A DNA stretch of 64,000 nucleotides from Enterobacter chuandaensis (GCF_003594915.1 NZ_QZCS01000009.1:106769-170768), one strand, 5' to 3'; shown: positions 33,771 to 48,795, counted from the first letter of the stretch. Numbers and translations: made by a program. The notes: a model not told the origin generated them from the letters alone.

Positions 33771-34772
33771 TCAGAAATCGTATTTGCTGATGTTCTCTTT
33801 GGTGAACACCACGCGCTCCGGCAGCAGCACGATGCCGTTGCCCTTCGCCTCGTACTGGTAGCCCTGCACGCTGTTCGGCTCGACCTTCAGCGCGCCGATG
33901 TCTTTGACGTCCACGCTGTCGCCGACGTTAAGATCGCCTTTTTTCAGCAGGCGATCGGCGACATTGACCGCAATTTTGCCCTGTTGCACCACGTCCCACA
34001 GGCCGAAGGCTTTCACCGTGCCGCGCTCAACGTACGGGCGCATCACGTTCGGCGTGCTGAAGCCGACAATCGCCACCCCTTCCCGCTTCAGGTTTTCCGC
34101 CGCCTGCGCCGCGGCAGGCAGCGCGTTGGCGTCCGGCGCGATGATCGCATTCAGATCCGGATACGCTTTTAAGATCCCTTCGGCGGTTTGCAGGGATTTG
34201 GTGGCGTCGTTATAGCCAAACTGGGTGGTGACGATCTGCCACTGAGGGTGATCTTTCTCGATTTTGGCTTTCGCCTCTTTCACCCACTGGTTCTGGTCGG
34301 TGACGGTCGGGCTGGAGTAGAAGAACGCCACTTTGGCATCTGGTTTGGTGACCTGTTTGCCCGCCATCTCCACCAGCAGGCCGCCGAGCTGCTCCGGCGT
34401 TCCCTGGTTGATGTAGATGCTGCGGCACTCCGGTTTGGTGTCGGAGTCCCAGGTCAGAACCTTGACGCCTCGCTGCATCGCGCGCTTCAGCGCCGGGCAG
34501 AGGCCGTCCGGCGACACGGCGGAGACGATAATGGCGTTATAGCCCTGGTTAACGAAGTTATTGATGAGCTGCACCTGGCCGGAGACGCTCGGCTCGGTCG
34601 GGCCGTCGTAGGTCACATCCACGCCGAGATCTTTCCCCGCCTCTTTCGCGCCGTTGCCGCCGCTGGTGAAAAAGCCCACGCCTACCAGCTTCGGGATAAA
34701 GGCAATGCGGTCCGCCGCCTGCGCCGAGGCGAAGCTGAGGGCCATTGTCAGGACGAGCAGTTTTGTTTTCAT
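33771..34772 (-). CDS. lsrB: Periplasmic AI-2-binding protein LsrB
   Basis: The 333-residue protein has a signal peptide ([19 protein letters not shown]) and the sugar-binding fold. [35 protein letters not shown] and [18 protein letters not shown] sequences match the LsrB ligand pocket (Lys, Asp and Gln residues that bind AI-2). It delivers AI-2 to LsrCD. It follows lsrD by 1 base. Confidence 0.95.
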   Translation of the reverse strand: MKTKLLVLTMALSFASAQAADRIAFIPKLVGVGFFTSGGNGAKEAGKDLGVDVTYDGPTEPSVSGQVQLINNFVNQGYNAIIVSAVSPDGLCPALKRAMQRGVKVLTWDSDTKPECRSIYINQGTPEQLGGLLVEMAGKQVTKPDAKVAFFYSSPTVTDQNQWVKEAKAKIEKDHPQWQIVTTQFGYNDATKSLQTAEGILKAYPDLNAIIAPDANALPAAAQAAENLKREGVAIVGFSTPNVMRPYVERGTVKAFGLWDVVQQGKIAVNVADRLLKKGDLNVGDSVDVKDIGALKVEPNSVQGYQYEAKGNGIVLLPERVVFTKENISKYDF

Positions 34773-34773
34773 C

Positions 34774-35751
34774 TTACGCTCCGGATAGTTTTCTAAAGAG
34801 AGATCGCACCCATTCGCGGTGCAGACTTAGCGAACGTCCCATCACCACCACAACCAGCAGCGCCCCTGACAGCGCGCTCGACACCTGGTTAGGGATGCCG
34901 ACCATCTGTAAACCCTGCTGCAGGTAGCCCACCAGCAGCGCCGCCAGCGCCGTACCAACAACCGAGCCTGACCCGCCGTAGATATTGGCCCCGCCGAGCA
35001 CGGCGGCGGTGAGCGCGGGCATCAGTAAATCGCGCCCCAGATCCGAACGCGCGGAGCCGAAATAAGAGACCATCACCAGCGCGGCAATCGCCGAGGCCAC
35101 GCCCACCAGCCCGTACAGCGCGTAGGGCATGCCGTTCACCGACAGCGCCGCATAGCGCGCCGCGCGCGGGTTCTGGCCGATTAAAAACAGATGACGGCCA
35201 AAGCGCCCGCGGTGGGTAATCAGCCAGAAGAAAAACGTAATCACCGCGAACAAAACCAGCGGGATCGGCAGGCCCAACACCGTGAGGTTAGCGAACGCCG
35301 TGAAGCTGTCCGGGAAGCCACCGATGCCCTCATAGCCCGTCGCCCCCGCCATGCCGGAGAGCAGCAGCGCGCCGCCGCCGTAGAGGTAGAGCGTGCCGAG
35401 GGTGATCACCAGCGGGCTAATGCCGGTATAGTGAATAAGCGCGGCATTAAATAATCCGCACAGCAGGCCGAGCAGCAGCGTCAGCGGAACGGCGACCGCC
35501 ATCGGCCACCCCGCCTGCATCATCACGCCCAGCGCGATGGCGCACAGGCCAATTGTCGAGCCGAGGGAGATGTCGATCCCGCCGCTGATGATGACCAGCG
35601 TCAGCGGCAGCGCCACAATGCCGATGCAGATGAAGTCGCTGGTGCTGAACAGCAGCATGTTGACGTCGAGCATGCGCGGGTTGATGGCGCCAAAGAGCAG
35701 GATCTCCAGCACCAGTAAAATGAGCAGCGCGCCTTCCCAGTTAAGTCTCAT
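34774..35751 (-). CDS. lsrD: AI-2 ABC transporter permease LsrD
   Basis: This 325-residue permease of the ribose/AraH type has about 8-10 membrane segments. [20 protein letters not shown] (about residues 52-71) and [19 protein letters not shown] are family motifs. It forms the membrane channel with LsrC. E. coli LsrD has 330 residues. It is directly adjacent to lsrC. Confidence 0.94.
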   Translation of the reverse strand: MRLNWEGALLILLVLEILLFGAINPRMLDVNMLLFSTSDFICIGIVALPLTLVIISGGIDISLGSTIGLCAIALGVMMQAGWPMAVAVPLTLLLGLLCGLFNAALIHYTGISPLVITLGTLYLYGGGALLLSGMAGATGYEGIGGFPDSFTAFANLTVLGLPIPLVLFAVITFFFWLITHRGRFGRHLFLIGQNPRAARYAALSVNGMPYALYGLVGVASAIAALVMVSYFGSARSDLGRDLLMPALTAAVLGGANIYGGSGSVVGTALAALLVGYLQQGLQMVGIPNQVSSALSGALLVVVVMGRSLSLHREWVRSLFRKLSGA

Positions 35752-36779
<1,028 letters not shown>

Positions 36780-36783
<4 letters not shown>

Positions 36784-38267
36784 GATTGCCCTCCGAATGC
36801 CAGCGCCATCATCCTGTCGAGGCTGACGGCGTGGCGCGGCAGCTCGCCGCTGAGCACGCCCTGATGCATCACCAGCACGCGGTCTGCCAGGCCCGGGAAC
36901 TCGTCGAGATCGCTTGAGATCATCAGCACCGCCACGTTCTGTGCCGCCACGCTTTTTATCAGCTGGTAGATATCGGCGCGCGCCGAGACGTCCACGCCAC
37001 GCGTCGGTTCATCGACGATCAGCAGTAAAGGGTTGGCCTCGAGGCAGCGCGCCAGCAGCACCTTCTGCTGGTTGCCGCCGGAGAGCGTGCGTACGGGTTG
37101 ATCCGCATAGTTGAGCTTGATCCCCAGCGCCCGGTGATAACGCTCCACCACCGCAGACTCCCGCTTGCGCTGCTGCCAGAGGGACGGCTCGTTCAGCGCC
37201 ACAGTGTTCCAGCGGATCGGCGCGTCGAGGAACAGGCCAGATACCTGCCTGTCTTCCGGCAGGTAGACCAGCCCTTTCTCCAGGCGTGAACTGACCGGAT
37301 CGCCGGTGATCTCCTGGTTTTCCAGCCAGACCCGGCCACCGCGCACCGGACGCAGGCCGTAGAGCGTTTCCGCAAACTCGGTGCGCCCGGATCCCACCAG
37401 TCCGGCCAGGCCGACGATCTCCCCGGCGTAGATTTCAAGGCTAAGATCGATAAACCCCTCCCCGGTGAGATCTTCCACCCGCAGCACCGGGAAATCCTGC
37501 GCCTGGGTGCGCCTGTTGCCCGGCAGCGCCAGCCACAGTTTTTGTGCATCGCTTAAGCCTTTCTCCCGGCTCACCGGCGTCATGGCGGCAATCAGGGCGT
37601 TATCGTCAAACTGCGCGGTTTCGCCGCTCAGCACTACCGCGCCGTCGCGCATCACCGAGACGTGGCTTGCCAGCTGGCGGATCTCCGGCAATTTATGCGA
37701 GATAAAGACGATGCCGACGCCCAGATCCTGCAGGGCGCGGATCTGGCGGAACAGCCGCTCGGTTTCACCCGGCGTGAGGGAGGCCGTGGGTTCGTCGAGG
37801 ATCAGGATCCTGGCATTGCGCATCAGCCCGCGGAGGATCTCCACCATCTGCTGATCCGCCACCTCCAGGGTGCTGGCTGCGGCGTCGAGGTTAAGCTGAC
37901 ACTGCAGCTGCTGGAGTTTCTCCGCCAGCCGCTTTTCCAGATCGCGTTCGCGCGGCAGGCGGAACAGGATGTTTTCCCGCACCGTCAGGTTGGGGAACAG
38001 CAGCGGCTCCTGCGGCACCAGGTAAATGCCGAGCTTATGCGCCTGCGCGGGCGTGAGCCGTGCAAAAGAGTCCCCCGCAACCGAAAGTTCACCGCTGTCC
38101 GGCGTTTCCACCCCGGCGATGATCTTCATCAGCGTCGATTTTCCCGCACCGTTACCGCCCATCAGCGCGTGTACCTGCCCCGCAAGCAGCGTGAAATCAA
38201 TGCCTTTCAGAACCGGCACGCCTGAGAACTGCTTGCTGATATTCCGCGCGTCGAGAAGTGGTGTCAT
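36780..38267 (-). CDS. lsrA: AI-2 ABC transporter ATPase LsrA
   Basis: With the ATG at 38267 (5 bases after GGAG) the protein has 495 residues; the ATG at 38270 is too close to the ribosome site. A longer frame from 38315 would start inside the LsrR-like operator and is unlikely. Two ABC cassettes are present: Walker [10 protein letters not shown] near residue 42, [18 protein letters not shown] signature in the second half, and [14 protein letters not shown]. It powers AI-2 import. Confidence 0.94.
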
Positions 38268-38280
38268 CATCGCTCCGCTA

Positions 38281-38482
38281 TTGAACAAATGATTTTTAGA
38301 TTTAATAATGTTCAAAAGCGTAGACGGTGAACTATATTTACAACCGTGCAGGGATCACAGTTTTATCGATTGAGATACAGATAAACCAGAAACGATCGAA
38401 AAGATCCGTTTTGTCGCGTGGCTCACACTTTCCCTTCGCGTCATCACGAACATATGATCTAAATTTTTATAAGAGTTCAACT
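38281..38482. promoter_or_regulatory. lsrA-lsrR divergent control region with an LsrR-like operator
   Basis: TTGAACA (38281-38287) and TGTTCAA (38309-38315) form an inverted repeat 21 bases apart, matching the type of half-site LsrR uses. AGTTCAA (38474-38480) near lsrR may be a further half-site. Both operons should be repressed until phospho-AI-2 binds LsrR. No sharp CRP box is visible. Confidence 0.7.
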
Positions 38483-39451
38483 ATGAGCGATAAACGCACT
38501 GCGGAAGAAGGACGGTTTGCCGGGCTGGCACTGGCGGAAGAGGAGCTGGTGGCGCGCGTGGCCTGGTGTTATTACCACGACGGATTAACCCAGAACGACA
38601 TCGGCGAGCGGCTCGGGCTGCCGCGCCTGAAAATCTCCCGCCTGCTGGAGAAGGGTCGTCAGTCCGGGGTGATCCGCGTGCAGATCAACTCCCGCTACGA
38701 GGGCTGTCTGGCGCTGGAAACCGAGCTACAGCAGCGCTTTGGCCTGAAGCTGGTGCGCGTGATGCCCGCCCTCAATACCCCGCCGATGAATGTGCGGCTG
38801 GGCATTGGCGCGGCGCAGTCGCTGATGGGCGTGCTGGAACCCGGCCAGCTGCTGGCGGTGGGATTTGGTGAAACCACCATGAGCAGCCTGCAGCACTTAA
38901 GCGGCTTTATCAGCTCGCAGCAGATCCGCCTGGTGACGCTCTCCGGCGGCGTCGGGCCGTATATGACCGGTATCGGCCAGCTGGACGCGGCCTGCAGCGT
39001 CAGCATGATCCCCGCCCCGCTTCGCGTGTCTTCCGCTGAAGTGGCCGGGATCTTAAAACGCGAAACCAGCGTGCGGGACGTGATCCTCGCGGCCACCGCC
39101 GCCGACGTGGCGGTTGTCGGCATTGGTTCGGTGAACCAGCGCCGTGACGCGACGATTTTGCGCTCCGGCTATATCAGCGAAGGTGAACAGCTGATGTACG
39201 CCCGCAAAGGGGCGGTCGGCGACATTCTCGGCTATTTCCTTAATGCCGAAGGCGAGTGCGTTGAGGAGCTGGAGATCCATAAAGAACTGCTGGGCGTCAC
39301 GCTCGATGAACTGGCGCAGCTGCCCACCATCGTTGGCGTGGCCGGAGGGGAAGAGAAAGCCGATGCGATTTATGCCGCACTGAAAGGTCGTCGTATCAAT
39401 GGCCTGGTGACGGAAGAGACGACAGCCCGCGCGGTGCTGGCCCTGACGTAA
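38483..39451 (+). CDS. lsrR: Transcriptional repressor LsrR
   Basis: The ATG at 38483 gives 322 residues (E. coli 317). The helix-turn-helix is in [20 protein letters not shown] (residues about 31-50), and the SorC/DeoR-like sensor domain has [19 protein letters not shown] and [18 protein letters not shown]. It represses both lsr transcripts and is released by phospho-AI-2. The longer frame upstream has no ribosome site and spans the operator region. Confidence 0.95.
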   Translation: MSDKRTAEEGRFAGLALAEEELVARVAWCYYHDGLTQNDIGERLGLPRLKISRLLEKGRQSGVIRVQINSRYEGCLALETELQQRFGLKLVRVMPALNTPPMNVRLGIGAAQSLMGVLEPGQLLAVGFGETTMSSLQHLSGFISSQQIRLVTLSGGVGPYMTGIGQLDAACSVSMIPAPLRVSSAEVAGILKRETSVRDVILAATAADVAVVGIGSVNQRRDATILRSGYISEGEQLMYARKGAVGDILGYFLNAEGECVEELEIHKELLGVTLDELAQLPTIVGVAGGEEKADAIYAALKGRRINGLVTEETTARAVLALT

Positions 39452-39485
39452 CGGGGTTGCCCTGCGCTAACAACGAGGCAAGCTC

Positions 39486-41072
39486 ATGAGTTACCTTTTA
39501 GCGTTAGATGCAGGGACAGGCAGCGTTCGCGCCGTTATTTTCGATTTACAGGGCAATCAGATTGCCGTCGGCCAGGCCGAGTGGAAGCACCTGAGCGTGG
39601 AGAACGTGCCGGGGTCGATGGAGTTCGACCTCGACACCAACTGGCAGCTGGCCTGCCGGTGCATTCATCAGGCGCTGGAGCGTGCGCGCCTGAGCGCGGC
39701 GGATATTCAGTCCGTCGCCTGCTGCTCGATGCGCGAAGGGATTGTGCTGTACGACCGCAACGGCGAAGCCATCTGGGCCTGCGCCAACGTCGATGCCCGC
39801 GCCAGCCGCGAGGTGGCCGAACTCAAAGAGATCCACGACTATCGTTTTGAATCCGAGGTGTATGAGGTTTCCGGCCAGACGCTGGCCTTGAGCGCGATGC
39901 CTCGCCTGCTATGGCTGGCACACCATCGTCCGGATATTTATCGTAAAGCCGCCACCATCACCATGATCAGCGACTGGCTGGCGGCGAAGCTCTCCGGCGA
40001 GCTGGCGGTCGATCCGTCTAACGCGGGCACCACCGGCATGCTGGATCTGTTTTCCCGCGACTGGCGTCCGGCGCTGCTCGACATGGCCGGGCTGCGCGCC
40101 GATATCCTCTCCCCGGTGAAAGAGACCGGCACCGTGCTGGGCGCGATTACCAGAGAGGCCGCACAGCAGAGCGGCCTGCGCGAAGGCACCCCGGTGGTGA
40201 TGGGCGGCGGCGACGTGCAGCTGGGCTGTCTGGGGCTGGGTGTGGTTCGCGCCGGGCAAACGGCGGTGCTGGGCGGCACCTTCTGGCAGCAGGTCGTAAA
40301 CCTGCCGCAGGTGCGCACCGACCCCGAGATGAACATCCGCGTGAACCCGCACGTTATTCCCGGCATGGCGCAGGCGGAGTCGATCAGCTTTTTCACAGGG
40401 CTGACCATGCGCTGGTTCCGCGACGCCTTTTGCGCGGAGGAAAAGCTGATTGCCGAACGGATGGGGATGGACACCTACTCCCTGCTGGAAGAGATGGCGA
40501 GTCGCGTACCGGCAGGCTCCCACGGGGTGATGCCGATCTTCTCCGACGCGATGCATTTTAAGCAGTGGTACCACGCCGCACCGTCATTTATTAACCTCTC
40601 CATCGATCCGGAAAAGTGCAACAAAGCGACGCTGTTCCGCGCCCTGGAGGAGAATGCGGCGATCGTCTCGGCCTGCAACCTGGCGCAGATCTCGCGCTTC
40701 TCCGGCGTGACGTTTGAAAGCCTGGTGTTTGCCGGAGGCGGTTCGAAAGGGGCGCTGTGGAGCCAGATCTTAAGCGACGTTACCGGCCTGCCGGTGCGCG
40801 TGCCGGAAGTGAAAGAGGCCACGGCGCTCGGCTGCGTGATTGCCGCAGGTACGGGCGCGGGGCTGTTTGCCGATATGGCCTCGACGGGCGAACGGCTGGT
40901 GAAGTGGAGCCGCGAGTTCACGCCGAACCCGCAGCACCGCGAGCTGTATGACGGCATGATGCAGAAATGGCAGGCGGTGTACGCCGACCAGCTTGGGCTG
41001 GTGGACAGCGGGCTGACGACGTCGATGTGGCAGGCACCGGGGCTGATGCGCGACACACGCCCCTCACCCTAA
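39486..41072 (+). CDS. lsrK: AI-2 kinase LsrK
   Basis: This 528-residue FGGY-family kinase matches LsrK (530). It begins [17 protein letters not shown] (phosphate-binding loop), has a central [14 protein letters not shown], and near the end [13 protein letters not shown]. It phosphorylates AI-2 in the cytoplasm, trapping it and making the inducer for LsrR. It lies 34 bases after lsrR and is translated with it. Confidence 0.95.
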   Translation: MSYLLALDAGTGSVRAVIFDLQGNQIAVGQAEWKHLSVENVPGSMEFDLDTNWQLACRCIHQALERARLSAADIQSVACCSMREGIVLYDRNGEAIWACANVDARASREVAELKEIHDYRFESEVYEVSGQTLALSAMPRLLWLAHHRPDIYRKAATITMISDWLAAKLSGELAVDPSNAGTTGMLDLFSRDWRPALLDMAGLRADILSPVKETGTVLGAITREAAQQSGLREGTPVVMGGGDVQLGCLGLGVVRAGQTAVLGGTFWQQVVNLPQVRTDPEMNIRVNPHVIPGMAQAESISFFTGLTMRWFRDAFCAEEKLIAERMGMDTYSLLEEMASRVPAGSHGVMPIFSDAMHFKQWYHAAPSFINLSIDPEKCNKATLFRALEENAAIVSACNLAQISRFSGVTFESLVFAGGGSKGALWSQILSDVTGLPVRVPEVKEATALGCVIAAGTGAGLFADMASTGERLVKWSREFTPNPQHRELYDGMMQKWQAVYADQLGLVDSGLTTSMWQAPGLMRDTRPSP

Positions 41073-41103
41073 CCCTCTCCTTCCCCACAGGGATGAGGGG
41101 AAG
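41060..41103. repeat. Hairpin repeat at the end of lsrK
   Basis: CCCCTCA (41060-41066) and TGAGGGG (41094-41100) flank a pyrimidine-rich segment (CCCTAACCCTCTCC). Related repeats follow alx (47337-47370) and yhaK (61290-61329), so this is a dispersed element; it overlaps the last codons of lsrK. Confidence 0.65.
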
Positions 41104-41172
41104 TTCTTTGAGATCTATCACAATCATTCGATCCCGCTTTTACCTTTCTTCTGCCGCTGGCTAAATTAGTAA

Positions 41173-43236
<2,064 letters not shown>

Positions 43237-43239
43237 TTT

Positions 43240-43316
43240 CTCGCCCGGTGGCGCTGCGCTTACCGGGCCTACAAAACCGTAGGCCTGCGCAAGCGAAGCG
43301 CCGCCAGGCAAAACAA
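43240..43316. repeat. BIME after fadH
   Basis: Facing REP units (GCCCGGTGGCGCTGCGCTTA with CCGGGCCTAC; GTAGGCCTGCGC with GCGCCGCCAGGC) lie between convergent fadH and rlmG. Confidence 0.8.
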
Positions 43317-43318
43317 TC

Positions 43319-44455
43319 TTAACGACGACGTCCCAGCTTCACCGATTTCAGCACCACGAACTTGTTATTGGTGGCAATGGTGACGCAGTTGCCGAAAATC
43401 TTCTTCAGCTTGTGGAAGTAGTCCAGGTGGCGGTTCGCCACGATGTACAGCTCGCCGTTGATTTTCAGGCAGCGGCGCGCGTGGTGGAACATCTCCCACG
43501 CGACGTTATCCGTCAGGGCGTGCTTCTGGTGGAACGGCGGGTTGCAGAACACGGCGTTGAAGCGGAACGGCTCAACGCCCGACAGCGCGTTGTTGATCAT
43601 AAACTCGCAGCGATCCACCGCTTCCGGCATGTTGGTTTCCACGTTCAGACGGCTGGAGGCCACCGCCATTGGCGACTCGTCGCTGAACACCACGCTGGCG
43701 TCCGGGTTCTTCGCCAGCAGCGTCAGGCCAATCACGCCGTTGCCGCAGCCCAGATCGACGATTTCCCCTTCCAGATTTTCCGGCAGATGTTCCATAAAGA
43801 AACGCGCCCCGATATCCAGACCGGTGCGGGAGAAGACGTTTGCATGGTTGTGGATGGTCCAGTCTGTGCCTTCCAGCTTCCAGCTCAGGGTCTCTGGCGC
43901 ATCGGCCAGTTCCGGTGCACTGAAGGTGCAGTTAATCAGGCGCGCTTTTTTCCAGGCCAGCGTGGTAGTGGTCGGGCCGAGGACCTTCTCGAACAGCTCC
44001 AGCGTCGAAGTGTGAATATCGCGCGCTTTGGCACCCGCGATGATGCGGGTTTCCGGCGTCACGACCTTACGCAGCGCGCGCAGCTGCTGCTCCAGCAGCG
44101 CCATGGTTTTTGGTACTTTAATCAGAACTACGCCCGGCGCCTGCGGATAGTCCGCGGTGCTGTCGAGGAACTTCACGCTGGACTCGTCGATATCGTTATG
44201 GCGCAGGTTTTCACGCGTCGCCAGCTCACTCAGGTAGGAATCGCCGATGCTGTAAGGCGCGTGTTCCGCCAGGGCACAGCCCAGCGCGCCAAACGCGTCA
44301 TTCAGGATCAAAACCGGGCCGCGGATTTCAGTCTCATCCAACTGCTGCAGCAGATATTCATCTGCCGCTTCCCACGCCTGAAGCGGGTTAACGTCGTCCG
44401 TTTCCGGGAAACGTTTAAGGTTGAGTGAACGGAAACCGTTGTCTAAGTGGCTCAT
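43319..44455 (-). CDS. rlmG: 23S rRNA (guanine-1835-N2)-methyltransferase RlmG
   Basis: This 378-residue protein matches E. coli RlmG (YgjO). The C-terminal methyltransferase domain has [15 protein letters not shown] (AdoMet loop, about residue 237) and FCNPPFHQ (catalytic NPPF, about 308). The N-terminal half is the related inactive domain of the RsmC/RlmG type. It methylates G1835 of 23S rRNA. Confidence 0.95.
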   Translation of the reverse strand: MSHLDNGFRSLNLKRFPETDDVNPLQAWEAADEYLLQQLDETEIRGPVLILNDAFGALGCALAEHAPYSIGDSYLSELATRENLRHNDIDESSVKFLDSTADYPQAPGVVLIKVPKTMALLEQQLRALRKVVTPETRIIAGAKARDIHTSTLELFEKVLGPTTTTLAWKKARLINCTFSAPELADAPETLSWKLEGTDWTIHNHANVFSRTGLDIGARFFMEHLPENLEGEIVDLGCGNGVIGLTLLAKNPDASVVFSDESPMAVASSRLNVETNMPEAVDRCEFMINNALSGVEPFRFNAVFCNPPFHQKHALTDNVAWEMFHHARRCLKINGELYIVANRHLDYFHKLKKIFGNCVTIATNNKFVVLKSVKLGRRR

Positions 44456-44538
44456 CGGCCCTCCTGAATGGTAAAATTTGGCGTATCCCTGAAAAGGGTG
44501 CGTGAGTATACCCGTTTTCGCATTAATTTGGGCTTTTG

Positions 44539-45042
44539 ATGAACCAACTTACTTATCTCCAGGGCTATCCGGAGCATTTACTGACTCAGGTTCGCAGCCT
44601 GATTGCCGAGCAGAGGCTCGGCGCGGTGCTGGAAAAACGCTACCCCGGCACGCACGATTTCGCGACCGATAAGGCCCTCTGGCAGTATACGCAGGATCTG
44701 AAAAGCCGATATCTGAAGAGCGCGCCGCCGATCAACAAGGTGATGTACGACAACAAGATCCACGTGCTGAAAAACGCGCTCGGCCTGCACACCGCCATCT
44801 CCCGCGTGCAGGGCGGCAAGCTGAAGGCTAAGGCGGAGATCCGCGTGGCGACGGTTTTCCGTAACGCGCCGGAAGCCTTTCTGCGGATGATCGTAGTCCA
44901 TGAGCTGGCGCACCTGAAAGAGAAAGAGCACGACAAAGCGTTCTATTCCCTGTGCTGCCACATGGAGCCGCAGTATCACCAGCTGGAGTTTGATACCCGC
45001 CTGTGGCTGACGCATTTATCGTTAAAGAGTAATGCGCAGTAG
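44539..45042 (+). CDS. ygjP: YgjP family zinc metalloprotein
   Basis: The ATG at 44539 gives 167 residues. [15 protein letters not shown] (His121, Glu122, His125, with His131) is the HExxH metal site of the WLM/SprT-like YgjP family. A UTP pyrophosphatase activity has been reported for the family, but the motif looks like that of metallopeptidases, so the true substrate is unsettled. It diverges from rlmG. Confidence 0.88.
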   Translation: MNQLTYLQGYPEHLLTQVRSLIAEQRLGAVLEKRYPGTHDFATDKALWQYTQDLKSRYLKSAPPINKVMYDNKIHVLKNALGLHTAISRVQGGKLKAKAEIRVATVFRNAPEAFLRMIVVHELAHLKEKEHDKAFYSLCCHMEPQYHQLEFDTRLWLTHLSLKSNAQ

Positions 45043-45112
45043 CGCACGCGAATTGTCATGATGACGTGCTACAGTGGCTATAGGTTCCCCGCTACGGAGT
45101 ACGTAAACGTTT

Positions 45113-46111
45113 ATGATACGTTTCGCAGTCATTGGAACGAACTGGATCACCCGCCAGTTCGTCGACGCCGCCCACGAAACCGGCAAACTAAAACTTACCG
45201 CAGTCTATTCCCGCAGCCTTGAGCAGGCGCAGAGTTTTGCCAACGACTACCTCGTTGAGCATCTCTTTACCTCTCTCGACGAGATGGCGCAAAGCGACGC
45301 CATTGACGCGGTGTATATCGCCAGCCCGAACTCCCTGCACTTCCCGCAGACAAAGCTGTTTCTCAGCCACAAAAAGCATGTAATTTGCGAGAAGCCGCTG
45401 GCCTCTAACATAGAAGAAGTGGAAGCAGCCATTGCGCTTGCCCGCGAAAATCAGGTGGTGCTGTTCGAAGCGTTCAAAACCGCCAGCCTGCCGAATTTCC
45501 TTCTGCTGCAGCAGTCCCTGCCGAAAATTGGCAAAGTGCGTAAAGCCTTTATCAACTACTGCCAGTACTCGTCGCGCTACCAGCGCTATCTCGACGGCGA
45601 GAACCCAAATACCTTTAACCCGGCCTTCTCGAACGGCTCGATTATGGATATCGGTTTTTACTGCCTCGCCTCTGCCGTGGCCCTGTGGGGCGAGCCGCAC
45701 GACGTCACGGCCACCGCCAGCCTGCTGGAGAGCGGCGTGGATGCGCACGGTGTCGTGGTGCTGGACTACGGTAATTTCAGCGTCACCCTGCAGCACTCCA
45801 AGGTGAGCGATTCCGTGCTGCCGAGCGAAATTCAGGGCGAAGCGGGCTCGCTGGTCATTGAGAAAATCTCCGAATGCCAGAAGGTAAGCTTCGTGCCGCG
45901 CGGCGGTAAAGCGCAGGAGCTGACGCAGCCTCAGCATATTAACACTATGCTCTATGAGGCAGAGGTATTCGCCCGTCTGGTCGAGGACAATGAAGTGAAT
46001 CACCCAGGACTTGCGGTGAGCCGCACCACGGCGAAGCTGCAGACGGAGATCCGCCGCCAGACCGGCGTGGTGTTCCCGGCAGACGGCGTAGGCGCGGAAG
46101 CGATCGCGTAA
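45113..46111 (+). CDS. ygjR: Gfo/Idh/MocA-type oxidoreductase YgjR
   Basis: This 332-residue protein has a Rossmann start (IRFAVIGTNWITRQFVDAA) and the family motif CEKPLASNIEEVEAAI with the conserved Lys-Pro. It probably oxidises or reduces a sugar or polyol with NAD(P); the substrate is unknown. The E. coli protein has 328 residues. It lies after ygjP with a 70-base gap. Confidence 0.9.
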   Translation: MIRFAVIGTNWITRQFVDAAHETGKLKLTAVYSRSLEQAQSFANDYLVEHLFTSLDEMAQSDAIDAVYIASPNSLHFPQTKLFLSHKKHVICEKPLASNIEEVEAAIALARENQVVLFEAFKTASLPNFLLLQQSLPKIGKVRKAFINYCQYSSRYQRYLDGENPNTFNPAFSNGSIMDIGFYCLASAVALWGEPHDVTATASLLESGVDAHGVVVLDYGNFSVTLQHSKVSDSVLPSEIQGEAGSLVIEKISECQKVSFVPRGGKAQELTQPQHINTMLYEAEVFARLVEDNEVNHPGLAVSRTTAKLQTEIRRQTGVVFPADGVGAEAIA

Positions 46112-46175
46112 AGCTGTGTAATGAAACGGCGCAGACCATTGACGAAACCGATGGTCTGACATATTTTGTTACCTG

Positions 46176-46346
46176 CAAAGGGGAGTAACTTCTTCGCCGG
46201 TGGATCGTCATTACGATGCGTGCAAAACCGCATCCGGTCGCCGGGCAACCTTCGTGGTTGTAAGTGAGACCTTGCCGGAAGGCGAGGTCTATGCATAAAA
46301 AGCTAACGGCTATCGTCTTCTGACCATGGCCGTTTTTGTTTTTTAT
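46176..46346 (+). ncRNA. yybP-ykoY manganese riboswitch and hairpin before alx
   Basis: The leader has the yybP-ykoY features: AAAGGGGAGTAACTTC (46177-46192) at the 5' side, and GTGAGACCTTGCCGGAAGGC (46264-46283), then the GAGGTCTATGCAT end. A hairpin (AACGGCTAT at 46305-46313 with ATGGCCGTT at 46326-46334) followed by TTTTTGTTTTTT is a possible terminator. In E. coli this PRE element senses Mn2+ and high pH and controls alx. Confidence 0.88.
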
Positions 46347-46362
46347 GTGTAAGGAAAATAGT

Positions 46363-47331
46363 ATGCATTCTGTCGGCACTCCAATGCTGTGGGGCGGATT
46401 CGCGGTTGTCGTGCTCATCATGCTGGCGATCGACCTCTTTTTGCAGGGTCGTCGCGGCGAGCACGGCATGAGCGTTAAGCAGGCCGCCGTCTGGTCGCTG
46501 GTCTGGGTTAGCCTCTCACTCCTTTTCTGCGCCGTTTTCTGGTGGTATCTGGCCTCGACCGAAGGCCGTGCGGTGGCCGACCCTCAGGCGCTCGCCTTCC
46601 TCACCGGTTATCTGATTGAAAAAGCCCTGGCGGTTGATAACGTCTTCGTCTGGCTGATGCTGTTCAGCTATTTTGCCGTACCTGCAGCCCTGCAGCGACG
46701 CGTGCTGGTATACGGCGTGCTGGGTGCCATTGTCCTGCGTACCATCATGATCTTCGCCGGCAGCTGGCTGATTACCCAGTTCGAATGGCTGCTGTATGTC
46801 TTTGGCGCGTTCCTGCTGTTCACCGGGGTCAAGATGGCGCTGGCGAAAGAAGACGACACCGGTATCGGCGATAAGCCACTGGTGAAGTGGATCCGCGGCC
46901 ATCTGCGTATGACGGACAAGATCGAAAGCGAGCACTTCTTCGTGCGCAAGAACGGCCTGCTGTTTGCCACCCCGCTGCTGCTGGTGCTGATTCTGGTCGA
47001 ACTAAGCGACGTGATTTTCGCGGTGGACAGCATCCCGGCAATCTTTGCGGTGACGACTGACCCGTTCATCGTGCTGACCTCTAACCTGTTTGCGATCCTC
47101 GGTCTGCGTGCCATGTATTTCCTGCTGGCAGGCGCGGCAGAGCGCTTCTCGATGCTGAAGTACGGCCTGTCGGTGATCCTGGTATTTATCGGTATCAAGA
47201 TGCTGATCGTCGATTTCTACCACATCCCGATCGCCATTTCGCTCGGCGTGGTGTTTGGCATTCTGTTGGTGACGCTGATTATCAATACCTGGGTTAACCG
47301 CCAGCACGATAAGAAGCAGCAGGTGGAGTAA
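46363..47331 (+). CDS. alx: Alx, TerC-family membrane protein
   Basis: The ATG at 46363 after AAGGAA gives 322 residues, as in E. coli; an upstream ATG at 46336-46345 lies in the hairpin. It has about nine membrane segments and the TerC motif [16 protein letters not shown] (about residue 215) plus [17 protein letters not shown] (about 85). Alx is linked to manganese export at high pH, and the Mn2+ riboswitch leader supports this. Confidence 0.94.
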   Translation: MHSVGTPMLWGGFAVVVLIMLAIDLFLQGRRGEHGMSVKQAAVWSLVWVSLSLLFCAVFWWYLASTEGRAVADPQALAFLTGYLIEKALAVDNVFVWLMLFSYFAVPAALQRRVLVYGVLGAIVLRTIMIFAGSWLITQFEWLLYVFGAFLLFTGVKMALAKEDDTGIGDKPLVKWIRGHLRMTDKIESEHFFVRKNGLLFATPLLLVLILVELSDVIFAVDSIPAIFAVTTDPFIVLTSNLFAILGLRAMYFLLAGAAERFSMLKYGLSVILVFIGIKMLIVDFYHIPIAISLGVVFGILLVTLIINTWVNRQHDKKQQVE

Positions 47332-47336
47332 TCCCC

Positions 47337-47370
47337 TCACCCCGGCCCTCTCCCTCAGGGAGAGGGTGGA
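47337..47370. repeat. Hairpin repeat after alx
   Basis: CCCTCTCCCT (47346-47355) and AGGGAGAGGG (47357-47366) form a strong hairpin inside the CCCTCACCC-type dispersed repeat. It may end alx transcripts. Confidence 0.65.
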
Positions 47371-47550
47371 CACACTTTTGTGACACAATAGTTAAAAAAT
47401 ATGATGTGACACGTAAAATCCAGCATTTTACGCTTCCGCCTTTCGCTGCTTTCCCTGATACTCAACCAGGCAAACAAATACTTACATCCGGACACAAATG
47501 TGACTTAGAGCACATCCAGGATGGAACGCAATTTCACTCAGGAATAACGT

Positions 47551-48792
47551 ATGAGCACACAATCACGCGGTCTGTTCGCGCGCCTGGCGCAGGGCAGCCT
47601 TGTAAAACAAATTCTGGTCGGGTTGGTACTGGGTATTCTGCTGGCGATGGTGTCAAAACCTGCCGCGGAAGCAACGGGACTGCTCGGCACCCTTTTCGTT
47701 GGCGCGCTGAAAGCCGTCGCACCGGTACTGGTGCTGATGCTGGTGATGGCGTCGATTGCCAACCACCAGCACGGACAAAAAACCAACATTCGCCCAATTC
47801 TGTTCCTGTATCTTCTGGGAACCTTCTCTGCTGCCTTAACGGCTGTGGTGTTTAGCTTCCTGTTCCCGTCCACGCTGCACCTGACCAGCGCCGCCGGCGA
47901 TATCACGCCGCCATCCGGCATTGTAGAAGTGCTGCGCGGTCTGCTGATGAGCATGGTCTCTAACCCTGTCACCGCACTGATGAGCGGAAATTACATTGGC
48001 ATTCTCGTCTGGGCGATTGGTCTGGGCTTCGCGCTGCGTCATGGCAACGAGACCACGAAAAATCTGGTGAACGATATGTCGAACGCCGTCACCTTTATGG
48101 TGAAGCTGGTGATTCGCTTTGCGCCAATCGGTATCTTTGGTCTGGTTTCTTCGACGCTGGCAACCACCGGTTTCGACGCGCTGTGGGGCTACGCGCAGCT
48201 GCTGGTCGTCCTGGTCGGCTGTATGCTGCTGGTGGCGCTGGTGATTAACCCGCTGCTGGTGTTCTGGCAGATCCGCCGCAACCCGTACCCGCTGGTGCTG
48301 ACCTGCCTGCGCGAGAGCGGCGTGTATGCCTTCTTCACCCGCAGCTCGGCGGCGAACATTCCGGTGAACATGGCGCTGGCGGAGAAGCTGAACCTGGACC
48401 GCGATACCTATTCCGTGTCGATTCCGCTGGGCGCGACCGTCAACATGGCGGGCGCGGCGATCACCATCACCGTGCTGACCCTGGCGGCGGTGCATACGCT
48501 GGGCATTCCGGTGGATCTGCCAACCGCGCTGCTGCTGAGCGTGGTGGCGTCGCTGTGTGCCTGTGGCGCATCCGGCGTGGCGGGCGGCTCGCTGCTGCTG
48601 ATCCCGCTGGCGTGCAATATGTTTGGCATCCCGAACGAAGTCGCGATGCAGGTTGTGGCCGTTGGCTTTATCATCGGCGTGCTGCAGGACTCCTGCGAAA
48701 CCGCGCTGAACTCCTCTACCGACGTGCTGTTTACCGCAGCGGCCTGTCAGGCGGAAGACGCGCGTTTAGCGAAGAATGCCCTGCGCAGTTAA
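47551..48792 (+). CDS. sstT: Sodium/serine-threonine symporter SstT
   Basis: This 413-residue protein of the dicarboxylate/amino acid:cation symporter family matches E. coli SstT (414). Substrate-binding hairpins are visible: [13 protein letters not shown] (about residue 265) and [20 protein letters not shown]. It imports serine and threonine with sodium. The 219-base gap before it holds its promoter; no site is clear beyond a GGAATAACGT ribosome region. Confidence 0.95.
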   Translation: MSTQSRGLFARLAQGSLVKQILVGLVLGILLAMVSKPAAEATGLLGTLFVGALKAVAPVLVLMLVMASIANHQHGQKTNIRPILFLYLLGTFSAALTAVVFSFLFPSTLHLTSAAGDITPPSGIVEVLRGLLMSMVSNPVTALMSGNYIGILVWAIGLGFALRHGNETTKNLVNDMSNAVTFMVKLVIRFAPIGIFGLVSSTLATTGFDALWGYAQLLVVLVGCMLLVALVINPLLVFWQIRRNPYPLVLTCLRESGVYAFFTRSSAANIPVNMALAEKLNLDRDTYSVSIPLGATVNMAGAAITITVLTLAAVHTLGIPVDLPTALLLSVVASLCACGASGVAGGSLLLIPLACNMFGIPNEVAMQVVAVGFIIGVLQDSCETALNSSTDVLFTAAACQAEDARLAKNALRS

Positions 48793-48795
48793 AAA

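Noticed and set aside
38327..38482. N-terminal extension of lsrR
   Set aside because: It covers the control region, has no ribosome site, and the family starts at the ATG at 38483.
43412..44428. A 338-codon plus-strand frame opposite rlmG
   Set aside because: rlmG is intact with AdoMet and NPPF motifs; the opposite frame has no recognisable domain.
46336..46362. Upstream ATG for alx
   Set aside because: It lies in the leader hairpin/U-run and has no ribosome site, while the ATG at 46363 follows AAGGAA.
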